Below, piece after piece: positions 26,037 to 35,869 of a DNA stretch of 39,493 nucleotides; within the stretch, counting starts at the first letter, position 1; each line of letters begins with the position of its first letter. Below the pieces are notes generated by a model that was not told the origin of the DNA, did not search any database, and saw only the letters and a list, made by a program, of their open reading frames with translations. Both the position numbers and the translations under genes were made by a program. The stretch is from a cyanobacterium PCC 7702 (GTDB lineage: Bacteria > Cyanobacteriota > Cyanobacteriia > Cyanobacteriales > Nostocaceae): contig KB235926.1 of the NCBI GenBank assembly GCA_000332255.1, forward strand, positions 3,036,882 to 3,076,374. The letters are read 5' to 3'.

Positions 26037-27359
26037 ATGTCATCTCCAGATTTACTAATTCGTGGCGCTCAAATAATTTTAGCTAACGGAGACTTAATAG
26101 TAGGGAATGTGCTGGTACGCGATCGCCACATTGTCGAAGTAGGAACAGAAATCACTTGTACACAGCCAACCACAGAAATAGACGCCGAAGGGTTAACTTT
26201 GTTGCCGGGAGTTATCGATCCACAGGTTCATTTTCGGGAACCAGGATTAGAACACAAGGAAGACTTGTTTACCGCTACCTGTGCGTGTGCTAAAGGTGGG
26301 GTGACTTCCTTTCTGGAAATGCCAAATACACGTCCTCCCACTACTAACCAGCAAGCGCTTGATGATAAATTACAGCGGGCTGCGAATAAATGCCTTGTCA
26401 ATTACGGCTTTTTTATCGGAGCCACAAAAGACAACTTACCAGATTTGCTGACGGCGGCTCCAACCCCAGGTATTAAGATTTTTATGGGGTCAATGCACGG
26501 TCAATTGCTGCTTGAGCAAGAAGAAATACTAGAAGCTATATTTGCTCAGGGAAATCGTTTAATTGCTGTTCACGCCGAAGACCAGCAAAGAATAAACCAA
26601 AGGCGCCAGGAATTTGCTGGAATGATCGAAAATGTCGCCGTTCATTCTCAAATCCAGGATAATCTAGCCGCACTGCTTGCAACTCAAAAAGCATTAAAGC
26701 TTTCACAAAAATACCAGCGCCGTTTGCATATTTTACACATGTCCACGGCTGAAGAAGCACAATTGCTGCGTCAGTACAAGCCAACTTGGGTAACAGCAGA
26801 GGTGACACCCCAGCATTTATTCTTGGATATCAGTGCTTATGAAAAAATCGGTACGTTAGCGCAAATGAATCCTCCTTTGCGATCGCCCGAGGACAACAAA
26901 GCTCTTTGGCAAGCTTTGCATGATGGTATCGTAGATTTTATTGCTACAGATCATGCTCCCCACACTTTAGAAGAGAAAGCACAACCTTATCCTCACAGTC
27001 CTTCGGGAATGCCAGGAGTAGAAACTTCACTGCCTTTAATGTTAACAGCGGCAATGGAAGGACGATGTACCCTGGCGCAAGTTGTGAAATGGATGTCAAC
27101 TGCTGTTGCTCAAGCTTACGGAATTCCCAATAAAGGTGTCATCGCTCCTGGTTATGACGCTGATCTTGTGCTTGTAGATTTGCGTGCTTACCGGCGAGTT
27201 TGTCGGGAAGAACTGCTGACCAAATGCGGTTGGAGTCCTTTTGAAGGTTGGAATCTCACTGGCTGGCCTGTTTATACTATTGTAGGCGGGCAAATTGTTT
27301 ACGAAAAAGGCAAGCTACACACGCAAGTGCGCGGACAAGCTTTAACTTTCAAGCAATAA
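26037..27359 (+). CDS. pyrC: Dihydroorotase (class I), with an altered first metal motif
   Basis: Dihydroorotase closes carbamoyl-aspartate to dihydroorotate in pyrimidine synthesis. The 440-residue protein has the amidohydrolase layout: DPQVHFREPG at 61-70, MPNTRPPTT for substrate binding, the metal-bridging Lys region GIKIFMG, AVHAED, LHILHMS and the catalytic ATDHAPH. The first metal motif usually reads DxHxH or DPHVHxR. Here residue 63 is Gln and only His65 remains, so one zinc ligand may be missing. This may mark a cyanobacterial clade or a non-catalytic paralogue of the kind that supports aspartate transcarbamoylase. pyrC is still the best call, with activity uncertain. Confidence 0.85.
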   Translation: MSSPDLLIRGAQIILANGDLIVGNVLVRDRHIVEVGTEITCTQPTTEIDAEGLTLLPGVIDPQVHFREPGLEHKEDLFTATCACAKGGVTSFLEMPNTRPPTTNQQALDDKLQRAANKCLVNYGFFIGATKDNLPDLLTAAPTPGIKIFMGSMHGQLLLEQEEILEAIFAQGNRLIAVHAEDQQRINQRRQEFAGMIENVAVHSQIQDNLAALLATQKALKLSQKYQRRLHILHMSTAEEAQLLRQYKPTWVTAEVTPQHLFLDISAYEKIGTLAQMNPPLRSPEDNKALWQALHDGIVDFIATDHAPHTLEEKAQPYPHSPSGMPGVETSLPLMLTAAMEGRCTLAQVVKWMSTAVAQAYGIPNKGVIAPGYDADLVLVDLRAYRRVCREELLTKCGWSPFEGWNLTGWPVYTIVGGQIVYEKGKLHTQVRGQALTFKQ

Positions 27360-27412
27360 TTGCCATCTACATCCAAAGTACGGGCAAACTTAAAACAGCG
27401 AGTAGCGAAGGT

Positions 27413-27886
27413 TTAGGTGGGGTAATTTTGGCAAATCACAAGTTCTTTACTTAAGGTAAAGTTGTGGCATGTAATTTGAACCTGACGGTTTTCCTCATCT
27501 TGATAGGTAAAATACAAACGAAGATAACTAGGTGGTTTGTATGGCATTTTATCAGCCCATTCAATGGCTACGATTCCAGGAGTAACTTCAACAGCTTCCC
27601 AATAAATTTCTATGTTTAGCGCTGCAATTTCTTCAGGTTGTAAGCGGTATAAATCTAGATGGTAAAGGGGAAGACGACCTTGAGTATATTCATTGATCAA
27701 GGTAAAAGTTGGACTGACAATCGGTTCGACAATACCCAAACCTTCCCCAATACCTTGTACTAAAGTGGTTTTACCAGCACCCAAATCGCCTTCTAGCAAG
27801 ATGGTGCTACCAGCATCTAGGGATTTACCAAGGGTAAAACCAAGCGATCGCGTTGCTTCTGCATTGGCAAGCAAAAAGTTCCTCAT
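27413..27886 (-). CDS. tsaE: tRNA threonylcarbamoyladenosine ATPase TsaE (YjeE)
   Basis: A 157-residue P-loop ATPase needed with TsaB and TsaD to add t6A to tRNAs reading ANN codons. Walker A is GDLGAGKTT at residues 33-41, preceded by the family's LLLEGDLG context, and SPTFTLINEY is the conserved TsaE motif. HLDLYRL and VAIEWADKM complete the family pattern. The frame extends eight codons upstream to a TTG, but the ATG at 27884-27886 gives the usual N-terminus. Its start is 42 bases from the stop of the YvcK-like gene on the same strand, so they may be cotranscribed. It is convergent with pyrC. Confidence 0.94.
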   Translation of the reverse strand: MRNFLLANAEATRSLGFTLGKSLDAGSTILLEGDLGAGKTTLVQGIGEGLGIVEPIVSPTFTLINEYTQGRLPLYHLDLYRLQPEEIAALNIEIYWEAVEVTPGIVAIEWADKMPYKPPSYLRLYFTYQDEENRQVQITCHNFTLSKELVICQNYPT

Positions 27887-27928
27887 TGAAGTTGGATGGG
27901 CTGAAATCAAAATTATTTGACCTTTGAT

Positions 27929-29374
27929 TTACAAGCGGTTATTTGTCTGCTTAGTTGTCCATCTATCCTTTTCTTTTTCTACTATTGCTTTTGCCCACTC
28001 TCCCCATTTTCCGTAGTGGGTTCGGCTGTACCAGCGCAACAGTACTCGCGCCAATCTTTGGGGATCGTGACGCACGCAACCTGTTTCGTCTTCGTGCATT
28101 ACATTAGCTAAAACAATTCTTCTTCCCATTTTAGTTACTTCTTCTCGGTCTAAAAACACAGGATGGGAGTTTTGTTGGGCATAACGGATCAGGGCTTTTG
28201 CAGAAGGAGACTTTTTATGTACTAGCACGGCGTTAAACAGGCGTCTACCACCGCAGGCCTCATCAATGGCTCGAATGTGGTCGCTAACAGTGTATCCCTG
28301 GGTTTCGCCCGGCTGGGTCATAATGTTGCAGACATAAATCCGGGGTGATTTAGAAGCAGCGATCGCATCGGCAATTTCAGGTACTAATAGATTCGGAATA
28401 ACACTAGTATATAAACTACCAGGACCCATGATAATATAATCAGCTTCTTTAATTGCTTTTATAGCTGCGGGTAACGCTGGAGGACGGGAAGGAGTACAGC
28501 CAATTTTCACTATCGTACCTCCTGCAGCAGTAATTTTTGACTCTCCTTCAATGCGACGACCATCAGCTAGTTCTGCCCACAGGCGAACATCGCTCAAAGT
28601 TGCTGGCAAAACTTGTCCGCGAATCGCTAGCACCTTTGAACTAGCAGCCACGCCTCGCTCCAGGTCTCCGGTAATTTCACTCATAGCCGTGAGGAACAAA
28701 TTACCAAAGCTATGACCCGTCAAACCGTCGCCAACACGAAAGCGATATTGAAACAATTCTGTTAAGAGCTTTTCTTCATCCGCTAAGGCGGCTAAGCAGT
28801 TGCGAATATCTCCTGGTGGTAAAACACCGAATTCCCGTCGCAAGCGCCCGGAGGAACCGCCATCGTCAGCAACAGTAACAATAGCAGTAATATTAGCGCT
28901 ATAATGTTTTAGTCCTCTTAGTAATGTTGAAAGTCCCGTACCACCACCAACAGCTACTATTTTTGGTCCTCGATACAAGCGGCGGTGCGCTAGTAATACA
29001 TCCACTAGCTCTTCATCGCCTTCTGGTCTGAGAACCTCTGTAATGGAACCTACCGTACGGGTTTGTCCCCAAAGAAGTAACAACAACCCAAACAACATTA
29101 CTAAAGGTCCACTAATATAGTTGGGTAAGATATCGGTAATAGCTGCTAAAAAACCCCTGAGCAGCTCTAATGCCCAAAAAATAGGTGTGAGCTTAATCCA
29201 AATTGCCAATCCCAAAGACGCCAGCAACACACCCCCAATACTAATTAACAACCAACGTTTTACTGATAATCCGGGGGATAACCATTTGAACCATTGGTTA
29301 ACTCGGTGGGAAGTGCGACGGCGCGACTGCTGTTGCAAATTGTTAAGGGCTTGTCTGAAAAAACCAATTGACAT
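27929..29374 (-). CDS. YvcK/CofD-family protein (gluconeogenesis factor type)
   Basis: A 481-residue protein of the YvcK family, which binds UDP-sugars and in other bacteria supports cell-wall metabolism under gluconeogenic growth. The core begins [18 protein letters not shown], followed by [13 protein letters not shown] and [12 protein letters not shown], all hallmark motifs. Two N-terminal membrane helices (around residues 42-66 and 75-105) form the cyanobacterial membrane-anchored version, longer than the soluble B. subtilis protein (about 317). The frame starts at a TTG, but the ATG at 29372-29374 is preferred. It sits upstream of tsaE on the same strand. The name follows the YvcK family; CofD activity is not implied. 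Confidence 0.9.
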   Translation of the reverse strand: MSIGFFRQALNNLQQQSRRRTSHRVNQWFKWLSPGLSVKRWLLISIGGVLLASLGLAIWIKLTPIFWALELLRGFLAAITDILPNYISGPLVMLFGLLLLLWGQTRTVGSITEVLRPEGDEELVDVLLAHRRLYRGPKIVAVGGGTGLSTLLRGLKHYSANITAIVTVADDGGSSGRLRREFGVLPPGDIRNCLAALADEEKLLTELFQYRFRVGDGLTGHSFGNLFLTAMSEITGDLERGVAASSKVLAIRGQVLPATLSDVRLWAELADGRRIEGESKITAAGGTIVKIGCTPSRPPALPAAIKAIKEADYIIMGPGSLYTSVIPNLLVPEIADAIAASKSPRIYVCNIMTQPGETQGYTVSDHIRAIDEACGGRRLFNAVLVHKKSPSAKALIRYAQQNSHPVFLDREEVTKMGRRIVLANVMHEDETGCVRHDPQRLARVLLRWYSRTHYGKWGEWAKAIVEKEKDRWTTKQTNNRL

Positions 29375-29536
29375 ACTTAGTGCCACGAACAATGATTAAC
29401 AGAGAATTTACACTACCTAGTCTCATCTCCAAATGGAAAATTACTACATTTTTCACTTTCACCAGAATAAAAGCGTCCGTTCAAGCTGGCTAATTAGCTT
29501 TGTCAAATAACACTCCGCCCCAGTGGAACTAAATCA

Positions 29537-30028
29537 ATGGGAAAGCGAATTTTGGGATTAGATCCCGGACTTGCTGCTCTAGGATTTGGAGCAATTATCT
29601 GCAATCCAAATCACGCTCAGCTACGGGATGCTCCAGTAAATATTCTAGATTTTGGTGTGATTAGTACGTCAGCAGATGCAGAAATGGGACAGCGGCTGCG
29701 TACGTTGTACGAAGATTTACACACCCTAATTGACGAGTTACAACCCGACTTGGTAGCGATTGAGAAGTTGTTCTTCTATCGTATGGGAAATACCATCTTG
29801 GTTGCTCAAGCACGGGGTGTGATCCTGCTAGTCTTGGCGCAGCACGAACTGTCATATATAGAGTTTACACCTGCTCAAATCAAACAAGCCCTGACCGGAT
29901 ACGGCAATGCAGAGAAATTCCAAGTTCAGCAAGCTGTGGCGCAAAAGTTGCACTTAGATGACATTCCCCGTCCCGATGATGCAGCAGATGCTTTGGCAGT
30001 GGCTTTAACAGCATCGTTTCAGTCTTGA
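29537..30028 (+). CDS. ruvC: Holliday junction resolvase RuvC
   Basis: A 163-residue endonuclease that cuts four-way DNA junctions in recombination together with RuvAB. Catalytic residues are Asp9 ([12 protein letters not shown]), Glu76 (AIEKLFF) and Asp148/Asp151 ([12 protein letters not shown]). The FYRMGN and ARGVILL segments match DNA-binding parts of the family. Length is normal. It is divergent from the YvcK-like gene and convergent with the cardiolipin synthase gene, whose stop is only seven bases from its own. RuvA and RuvB are not in the window, as is usual for cyanobacteria. Confidence 0.96.
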   Translation: MGKRILGLDPGLAALGFGAIICNPNHAQLRDAPVNILDFGVISTSADAEMGQRLRTLYEDLHTLIDELQPDLVAIEKLFFYRMGNTILVAQARGVILLVLAQHELSYIEFTPAQIKQALTGYGNAEKFQVQQAVAQKLHLDDIPRPDDAADALAVALTASFQS

Positions 30029-30035
30029 TTTTTAT

Positions 30036-31481
30036 TTACAATATTGGCGTGAGCAAACGGGCTATTTTCACAGCTAATTTGAACCAAAGAGGTTTTTTAT
30101 CATACTCGCAGAAATTCACAGCCACACAAACAGCTAGATCGTCCTTTAACATTTTCTCTACCTTTTTGACAAAATCAAGATTGGCAATAAAGCCCATCAC
30201 TTCAAAGTTAAGGAAAAAAGAACGATGATCGAGGTTAACTGTTCCTACTCCTGCTAGGTCTTCGTCAATAAGTATGACTTTTTGGTGCATGAATCCATTT
30301 TTGTAGCGATATAGCTTGATACCGATCGCCTTCATTTCTTGGTAGTAAGAAAAAGAACACAAATAGACAAGCAGGTGGTCGGGTCGATTCGGTAAGATAA
30401 TGCGCACGTCTACACCGCGCACTGCTGCAAGCGTTAAGGCTGTGAGAGTTGATTCATCCGGGACAAAGTAAGGAGTGGCAATCCACAGGCGATTTTCAGC
30501 TAAATTAATCGCATTGACAAAAAACAAGTTACAAGCTTTGAGGGTATCTGCAGGACCTGTAGGAAGCACTAGTGCAATTTGGTTGCTAGCGCCGTTAGCT
30601 TGTTGGATGTTCCAGTTCGCTGCGATCGCTTCTCGAGTCGCCCAGTACCAATCTCGCATAAAGGTACTTTGCAAAGTCTGTACGGTCGGTCCTTGCAGCA
30701 TCATGTGGGTGTCGCGCCAAGGACTGAGGCGGGGATTTTTCCCCAAGTATTCGTCACCAATATTTAAACCACCAACAAATCCTATTTCACCATCCACTAC
30801 CAAGATTTTTCGATGGTTGCGGAAATTAAGTTGAAAATGATTTCCCCTTCCTTTGGTAGTGTGAAACGCACTCACCTGAATGTTATTGGTGCGCAAAGAT
30901 TTAATATAAGAACGAGATAGTTTGCTTGAACCTATTTCATCGTAGAGAAAATAAACCCGTACTCCTTGTTTGGCTTTTGCTATCAACGCTTCCCGAAATT
31001 CGTTACCTGCCTCGTCATCGTTAACTATGTAGGATTGTAGCAGTATGTAACTGTTTGCAGATGCGATCGCCTGCAACATTGCTTGATATGTTTGCTGACC
31101 GTTAATCAACAATTGCGCTGCATTACCGGAGGTAAAGGGAATTCCGGTAAAAGCTTCCGCTAGCGGTTGCAGTGGTGCTAGCTTTTCTGGTAAGACTGCT
31201 TTGTGTTTAGTGATATCTCTGTATAGGTGGTGAATCAGTTTGTGGTGTTGTGTATAAACCGTACGCAAGGCTTCCGCATAGCCGTGAAATCTAGTTCTGC
31301 CAAAAATCCAATACAATGGAACCGCCAACCAAGGAAAAGTCACTAAAGAAATTCCCCAGGCGATCGCTCCTTGGGAAGATCGTACGTTCATAATGGCATG
31401 AGCAGCATGCACAATCCCCAAGCCATGAACAATAACCGCAGCTGTACTAAAAATAGCTATAACGCCACTATCTACACGCAT
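30036..31481 (-). CDS. cls: Cardiolipin synthase, phospholipase D family
   Basis: A 481-residue membrane enzyme with two HKD motifs, HRKILVVD and HQKVILID, each with a following Gly or Asn and Asp as in PLD-type synthases. It joins two phosphatidylglycerols, or a related pair, into cardiolipin. Two N-terminal membrane helices (about residues 7-26 and 38-59) match bacterial Cls. Phosphatidylglycerol is the only major phospholipid of cyanobacteria, so cardiolipin itself may not be the main product. The start codon overlaps the end of the upstream EEP-family gene by 14 bases, so the two are coupled. Confidence 0.9.
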   Translation of the reverse strand: MRVDSGVIAIFSTAAVIVHGLGIVHAAHAIMNVRSSQGAIAWGISLVTFPWLAVPLYWIFGRTRFHGYAEALRTVYTQHHKLIHHLYRDITKHKAVLPEKLAPLQPLAEAFTGIPFTSGNAAQLLINGQQTYQAMLQAIASANSYILLQSYIVNDDEAGNEFREALIAKAKQGVRVYFLYDEIGSSKLSRSYIKSLRTNNIQVSAFHTTKGRGNHFQLNFRNHRKILVVDGEIGFVGGLNIGDEYLGKNPRLSPWRDTHMMLQGPTVQTLQSTFMRDWYWATREAIAANWNIQQANGASNQIALVLPTGPADTLKACNLFFVNAINLAENRLWIATPYFVPDESTLTALTLAAVRGVDVRIILPNRPDHLLVYLCSFSYYQEMKAIGIKLYRYKNGFMHQKVILIDEDLAGVGTVNLDHRSFFLNFEVMGFIANLDFVKKVEKMLKDDLAVCVAVNFCEYDKKPLWFKLAVKIARLLTPIL

Positions 31482-32328
31482 CTTTGCTGTTTTGCCTTTC
31501 TAGATAACTAAATTCCGCCAGTAATGGCTTGTGATCGGACGAACAAATGTGGTCTAAAACTGTAGCCTTTGCTTTGTTTTCCCAAAGTCCTCGGTAAAAA
31601 ATGTAATCCAAAGGAGGTGAGAGAAGAAATCGTTTAATTTTTTTACTTTCCTGGGATGTAAAAGTGACTGGAATTAATCCCAATCGATTAACAGCTGCGT
31701 GCAAAATTCTTGCTCTTTTTCGATTCCAAGTATTAAAGTCTCCCGAAAATATAATAGGTCCGTCATGGGTAGACAAAATTAACTCTAACTCCTGCAACTG
31801 CATTTTAAACTTGTTTAAAGTTACAAAGTTGATAAAATGACTGTTGACAGTTAAAAGATTTTTTTGTTCGTGGAATAATGGGTATTCGATCAGCAGAGAA
31901 ACTTTGGGAGTTTTAGTAATTGGTTCGCAATGCTTGGTGATAATAGCTTTTCTGGAGAGCGGATTAATTTTAGCTGCTGTCAAAATCCCTGAATAACTTT
32001 GATAATGAGTATCTATATAGTTCGGAGCAAAAGCCCAACTCATTTCTTTTAATTCTACCAAGTTTTCTGTCTCTAACTTCATGCGCACTTCTTGTAAAAA
32101 TATTAGATCTGGTTGGTATTTCTCCAGAATTTTTAAAAAGTCTTTTCGCCAATTTTTATCGTAATTTTTTTTGGCAATGTTCCAATTTAAAACTTTGATA
32201 CAAGAACTGTTTAGTTCTGTTTTCAGAACTTTAATTCTATCAATTGTAGACTCGGGCGTAGGAAGAAATCGATGCGACGGTACAAATTTTCTTTTCAAAA
32301 TAGCGAGGCGCGCTTTCCAACCAGACAT
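31468..32328 (-). CDS. Endonuclease/exonuclease/phosphatase (EEP) family protein
   Basis: A 286-residue protein of the DNase I-like EEP superfamily. Visible motifs are VLNWNIAKKN (start of the fold), LIFLQEVRM (metal-binding Glu), a His in VNSHFINF, SGDFNTWNRKRA (Asp and Asn) and CSSDHKPL (catalytic Asp-His). The fold acts on phosphodiesters or phosphomonoesters, from nucleic acids to sphingomyelin and inositol phosphates. It lacks a signal peptide. The overlap with cls suggests a lipid-linked job such as phospholipid headgroup turnover, but that is inferred from context. An agmatinase-family gene lies 59 bases upstream on the same strand. Confidence 0.82.
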   Translation of the reverse strand: MSGWKARLAILKRKFVPSHRFLPTPESTIDRIKVLKTELNSSCIKVLNWNIAKKNYDKNWRKDFLKILEKYQPDLIFLQEVRMKLETENLVELKEMSWAFAPNYIDTHYQSYSGILTAAKINPLSRKAIITKHCEPITKTPKVSLLIEYPLFHEQKNLLTVNSHFINFVTLNKFKMQLQELELILSTHDGPIIFSGDFNTWNRKRARILHAAVNRLGLIPVTFTSQESKKIKRFLLSPPLDYIFYRGLWENKAKATVLDHICSSDHKPLLAEFSYLERQNSKDACR

Positions 32329-32387
32329 TACGCTCTAAGCTGTTAATTTTTCCAATCTAAAATTTATTAAAATTACCACAGTCCCTA

Positions 32388-33419
32388 TCATTGCTGAGAT
32401 AAATCCATCAAATTTGCCAATTTATAAACGATGCGCGCACCAACATTACCATCCCACTCTCCATCACCAATTTCGCATACATCAAAGCCAATTATTTTTC
32501 TCCCACTGTTTGCTAACTCGCGAAATAAGCAAAAAGTTTGCTCTAATTCTAATCCTCCAGGAACAGGAGTACCTGTATGCGGACATAATTTTGGATCCAA
32601 TCCGTCAACATCAAAACTAATATAAACATATTCAGGTAAATGACTGACAATTTCTCGACATATCTCTATCCAAGTTGTACCAGAATACAGTTTTTGTTTG
32701 ATAATTGGATCGTAATAAGCGACAATGCGATCGCTTGCTTTTTCAATCGTTTCCACTTCGTCATAACACACATCGCGCAAGCCCACCTGTACTAATTTAG
32801 AAATTTGCGGTATTTTCATCGCGTTAAACATAATAGATGCATGGGAAAATTCAAAGCCTTCATAAGTATCGCGCAAATCTGCGTGGGCATCAATTTGTAA
32901 AATACCAAAATCGGTATATTTAGCCGCTAATATTTGCAAATAACCTAAGGGTGAACTGTGATCGCCACCAATTACAGCTACCCGCTTTCCATCATTAATT
33001 GCTTGCTGACACCGGTCAAACAACCACTTGTTAACCTGCTGGCAAGCTTGATTAATCTCCTGCAAAACAGGTGTTAAATCTGGGGTTTCTGTCAGAGATT
33101 TACCATGCTCTAATCTGTGGATGATTTTTGCTGCTAGCGAACGATACAATTTGTTTTTTTCTAACAATTTTTGGGAAATTTCTACCATAAAAATTCCCTG
33201 TTTCCATCCCTGGGGATGGTCAAAATCATATAAATCAAGTTGGGGTGAAGCATCTAGAATTCTTTGCGGACCTTTAGCAGTTCCTGTACCATAGGAAACA
33301 GTTACTTCCCAAGGAACAGGAAAGATAATCAAATTTGCAGACTCATAATTAAAAGGTAAACCAAAAATATTGCCGTTAATTTGACCTGTTCCACTGGGAT
33401 TATAGTTGATGTCGTTCAT
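32388..33419 (-). CDS. speB: Agmatinase/arginase family ureohydrolase
   Basis: A 343-residue binuclear manganese ureohydrolase. The signature motifs are GGDHSSPLG, LQIDAHADLRD and SFDVDGLDP, with metal ligands His and Asp residues as in agmatinase, and a further CPHTGTPVPGG loop for the substrate. It would cleave agmatine to putrescine and urea, or another guanidino compound. Cyanobacterial relatives include guanidine hydrolases, so the speB symbol is provisional. The N-terminal part is somewhat longer than in classical SpeB. It lies upstream of the EEP and cls genes on the same strand. No riboswitch was seen in the 260 bases upstream. Confidence 0.82.
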   Translation of the reverse strand: MNDINYNPSGTGQINGNIFGLPFNYESANLIIFPVPWEVTVSYGTGTAKGPQRILDASPQLDLYDFDHPQGWKQGIFMVEISQKLLEKNKLYRSLAAKIIHRLEHGKSLTETPDLTPVLQEINQACQQVNKWLFDRCQQAINDGKRVAVIGGDHSSPLGYLQILAAKYTDFGILQIDAHADLRDTYEGFEFSHASIMFNAMKIPQISKLVQVGLRDVCYDEVETIEKASDRIVAYYDPIIKQKLYSGTTWIEICREIVSHLPEYVYISFDVDGLDPKLCPHTGTPVPGGLELEQTFCLFRELANSGRKIIGFDVCEIGDGEWDGNVGARIVYKLANLMDLSQQ

Positions 33420-33681
33420 AAAATCTCAGAAATATTGGTAAATAGTAAAATTTTTCCTAAACTTAATTAAAACTGATTTTTCAAAAATAAATTCGCAAGC
33501 TGCTCAAGCCTTTGGTTGTAGATATTATTGCTTGTCAGTTAGCTAGTAATTTATCAACCAAGGTAATGCAGTTGCGAAGAAGTTTTTTGTAACCAATACT
33601 GGGAATTAGCTGTAAAATTCATGGACTAAATAACAGAAAGTGTGTGAGGAGAACGAACTAGTGATTGTTAATTAAAATTTG
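33420..33681. other. AT-rich spacer upstream of speB
   Basis: No gene is supported here. It should contain the speB promoter and the 3' end of the MscS-like unit. I found no hairpin with a T tract and no clear guanidine-riboswitch fold. Confidence 0.25.
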
Positions 33682-35418
33682 TTAGGCTTGGGGAGGTTGA
33701 TTGCGTTTGCTTTTGAAATAAGCAAGTAATTCTCGCACTTGTTCAGCTGCAATTTCACGTGCACCCAAACCAAAAGCGATAGCCGTTGCTACAGCGATCG
33801 CACCTAACAACAATCCAAATGCTAAGTTAACAATATCGCTAGCAACACCAATTTGTTGTAAAGCCATTGCTGATACTAAAGCGATAATTGCAACCCGTGC
33901 TATTTGTCCTAGTATTTGTGCTTGGCGATCGCCAGAACTGCTAATAATGTTGAAAGCTAAATTTGCCAGGAACAATCCCACAGCAAATACCACTAATCCT
34001 GCTAAAATCCGACCAAAAATAACTACGATACCGCTGACTAAATTAGTAAGAGCTGGGATATTGAGAATATCAACCGCAGCAACAGTGGCAAATAACATAA
34101 TGCCTACCAATACCACAATCCCTACTATTTCTGATGGAGTACGGCCGGCGGTACTTGCAGCAGTTACGGTTTCTGGGGGTGCAGAGTAGTCTCGCGGTGT
34201 CTCAACAATAGTTCCAGGCTGTCTTATTCTTGTGGTGGGTAAACCCAGAATGGAGAATATATTGTTAAAGCCAAGACTGGTAAGAATGTTAGTAACCAAA
34301 TCAGCAACAAACCGCCCTAAAAAGTAAGCTGCAATAAGTACAAATGCTGCTGTGAAAATAGCAGGAAGAGCGTTAAGGATTTGTTGCAGCATAGCAACTG
34401 CTGGAACCGAAATAGCTTCGATCCGCAAAGCGTTAAGAGCAGCGATCGCTACAGGAATTAAAATCAGTACATATACAATAGTGCCAATAATTCCTGAAAA
34501 GGACTGTCCTGTTGTTGTTTGTCCCAAACCAAATTTTGCACCCAGACGGTCGACTCCTGCTGAGGCTAGTAAATTGGTGACAATTCGTCTTACCACAGTA
34601 GCAAGTAACCAACCAGCAAAAGAAATCAGTACTGCTGCCAGAATGTTTGGCAAAATTGAAATTATTTGGGTGATTAAAGTCTGTATGGGTAGTAAGGCTT
34701 GATTTAACTCTAAGGTATTGAGAATTGGTAGCAGGAAAAGTAAAAAGATAAACCAGTAAAGGGCATTTCCAATCGTTTCACTCAGAGATAATTGATTTTG
34801 GCTAGAAGGTGTGTCAACGTTGGTAGTCTGTTGATTTAAGCGCTCATCTAGCCTCAAAATACGCAGCGCTCGTGTTGTCACTAGCTTGACAATTGTTGCT
34901 ACCACCCAAGCGATCGCTAAAATAATTGCTGCACCTATTAATCTAGGTACATAGCCGATCACTTGGTTGAGGAAGGTATTGAGAGGTTGAGATACTGCTT
35001 GCAGGTTGAGTGCCTGTAAAACGGCAACTATAGTAAGTAAGACGATAATCCAAAAGACTATGCTCGAGATGAGATTTTCAACTTGAGGTAGTTCTCTGGT
35101 ATCTGCACGACCTGTTAACCCAGCCACTATTTTATTATCTATGTTAGTACGGTTGAGAATTCCCCGCACAATTGCGGATGCGATCGCTGCAATCAGCAAA
35201 CCGATCAATAAGATTGCTAGCGCTGCTAGTAAAGAGGGAAGAAAAGCAATTATCTGTGCACTCAGTCTTTGTAAATAGTTTACTCCAGCATCGAAAGTCT
35301 CTTGTGGTCGAGTGGGGTTAATAAGTGGTGATGGCGTTTGTGCAAGCATTTGCTGCCATCTAACTGGTGGATAACTGTGGTCCCAACTGGCGAGCGTTTC
35401 TTGCCAAATTCTACTCAT
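33682..35418 (-). CDS. MscS-like membrane protein built of five helix-pair repeats
   Basis: A 578-residue integral membrane protein with at least five related blocks, each a long hydrophobic helix followed by a charged loop. They are LLAALAILLIGLLIAAIAS, RLIGAAIILAIAWVVATI, NILAAVLISFAGWLLATV, AIFTAAFVLIAAYFLGRF and GRILAGLVVFAVGLFLAN. Each is followed by a short helix of the type RGILNRTNIDNK, RALRILRLDERL or TNLLASAGVDRL. These are the 'conserved TM helix' repeats found in cyanobacterial MscS-related proteins, but the canonical MscS beta domain is absent. A permease or channel role in osmotic control is possible. The ATG at 35416-35418 is chosen over an upstream TTG. The gene stands alone. 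Confidence 0.78.
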   Translation of the reverse strand: MSRIWQETLASWDHSYPPVRWQQMLAQTPSPLINPTRPQETFDAGVNYLQRLSAQIIAFLPSLLAALAILLIGLLIAAIASAIVRGILNRTNIDNKIVAGLTGRADTRELPQVENLISSIVFWIIVLLTIVAVLQALNLQAVSQPLNTFLNQVIGYVPRLIGAAIILAIAWVVATIVKLVTTRALRILRLDERLNQQTTNVDTPSSQNQLSLSETIGNALYWFIFLLFLLPILNTLELNQALLPIQTLITQIISILPNILAAVLISFAGWLLATVVRRIVTNLLASAGVDRLGAKFGLGQTTTGQSFSGIIGTIVYVLILIPVAIAALNALRIEAISVPAVAMLQQILNALPAIFTAAFVLIAAYFLGRFVADLVTNILTSLGFNNIFSILGLPTTRIRQPGTIVETPRDYSAPPETVTAASTAGRTPSEIVGIVVLVGIMLFATVAAVDILNIPALTNLVSGIVVIFGRILAGLVVFAVGLFLANLAFNIISSSGDRQAQILGQIARVAIIALVSAMALQQIGVASDIVNLAFGLLLGAIAVATAIAFGLGAREIAAEQVRELLAYFKSKRNQPPQA

Positions 35419-35850
35419 AATTCCTGACAAGTTGTGTGGCGACGTAACAACATAACAATATTAGAATATTTCTTCTTACCGGCAACAACAATGCTTTAGT
35501 ATTTATTTATATGTATTGATTTTTCTACCAAAAGATAGATCGTATTTTTTATTTTTTTATTTTTGATAGTATTATGACTCTGGGTAAATGCTGAAAAATG
35601 CAATTTTGCTGACATCAGCTTGGTTTGTGGGGTGAAGAGCGTTGCAATATCTAGTTGGTTTAGCTTTCACCAAATGCTTTTGGGAAAAATGGCTGTACTA
35701 ATTTCTAGCCCAAAAATAAAGAATCAAAGCACGTTAACAAGTAGCACGGCTAGCTTATCTTGATTGGAGAGTATCCAGACACTCTTAGTTAATAAAAGCA
35801 TTTCAATACTTGCCACAGGCAGGTTTATACTAATTCTCTAAATGGGCGAC
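35419..35850. other. AT-rich spacer next to decayed IS
   Basis: There is no gene here. It includes the MscS-like promoter region and a small GCTGA/TCAGC hairpin near 35592-35620. The sequence near 35700-35850 shows nothing I can assign. Confidence 0.3.
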
Positions 35851-35869
35851 GATAGAACATGCGGTATGG

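Noticed and set aside
33420-33681. Guanidine riboswitch upstream of the agmatinase-family gene
   Set aside because: No conserved boxes were recognised by eye; a covariance-model search would settle it.
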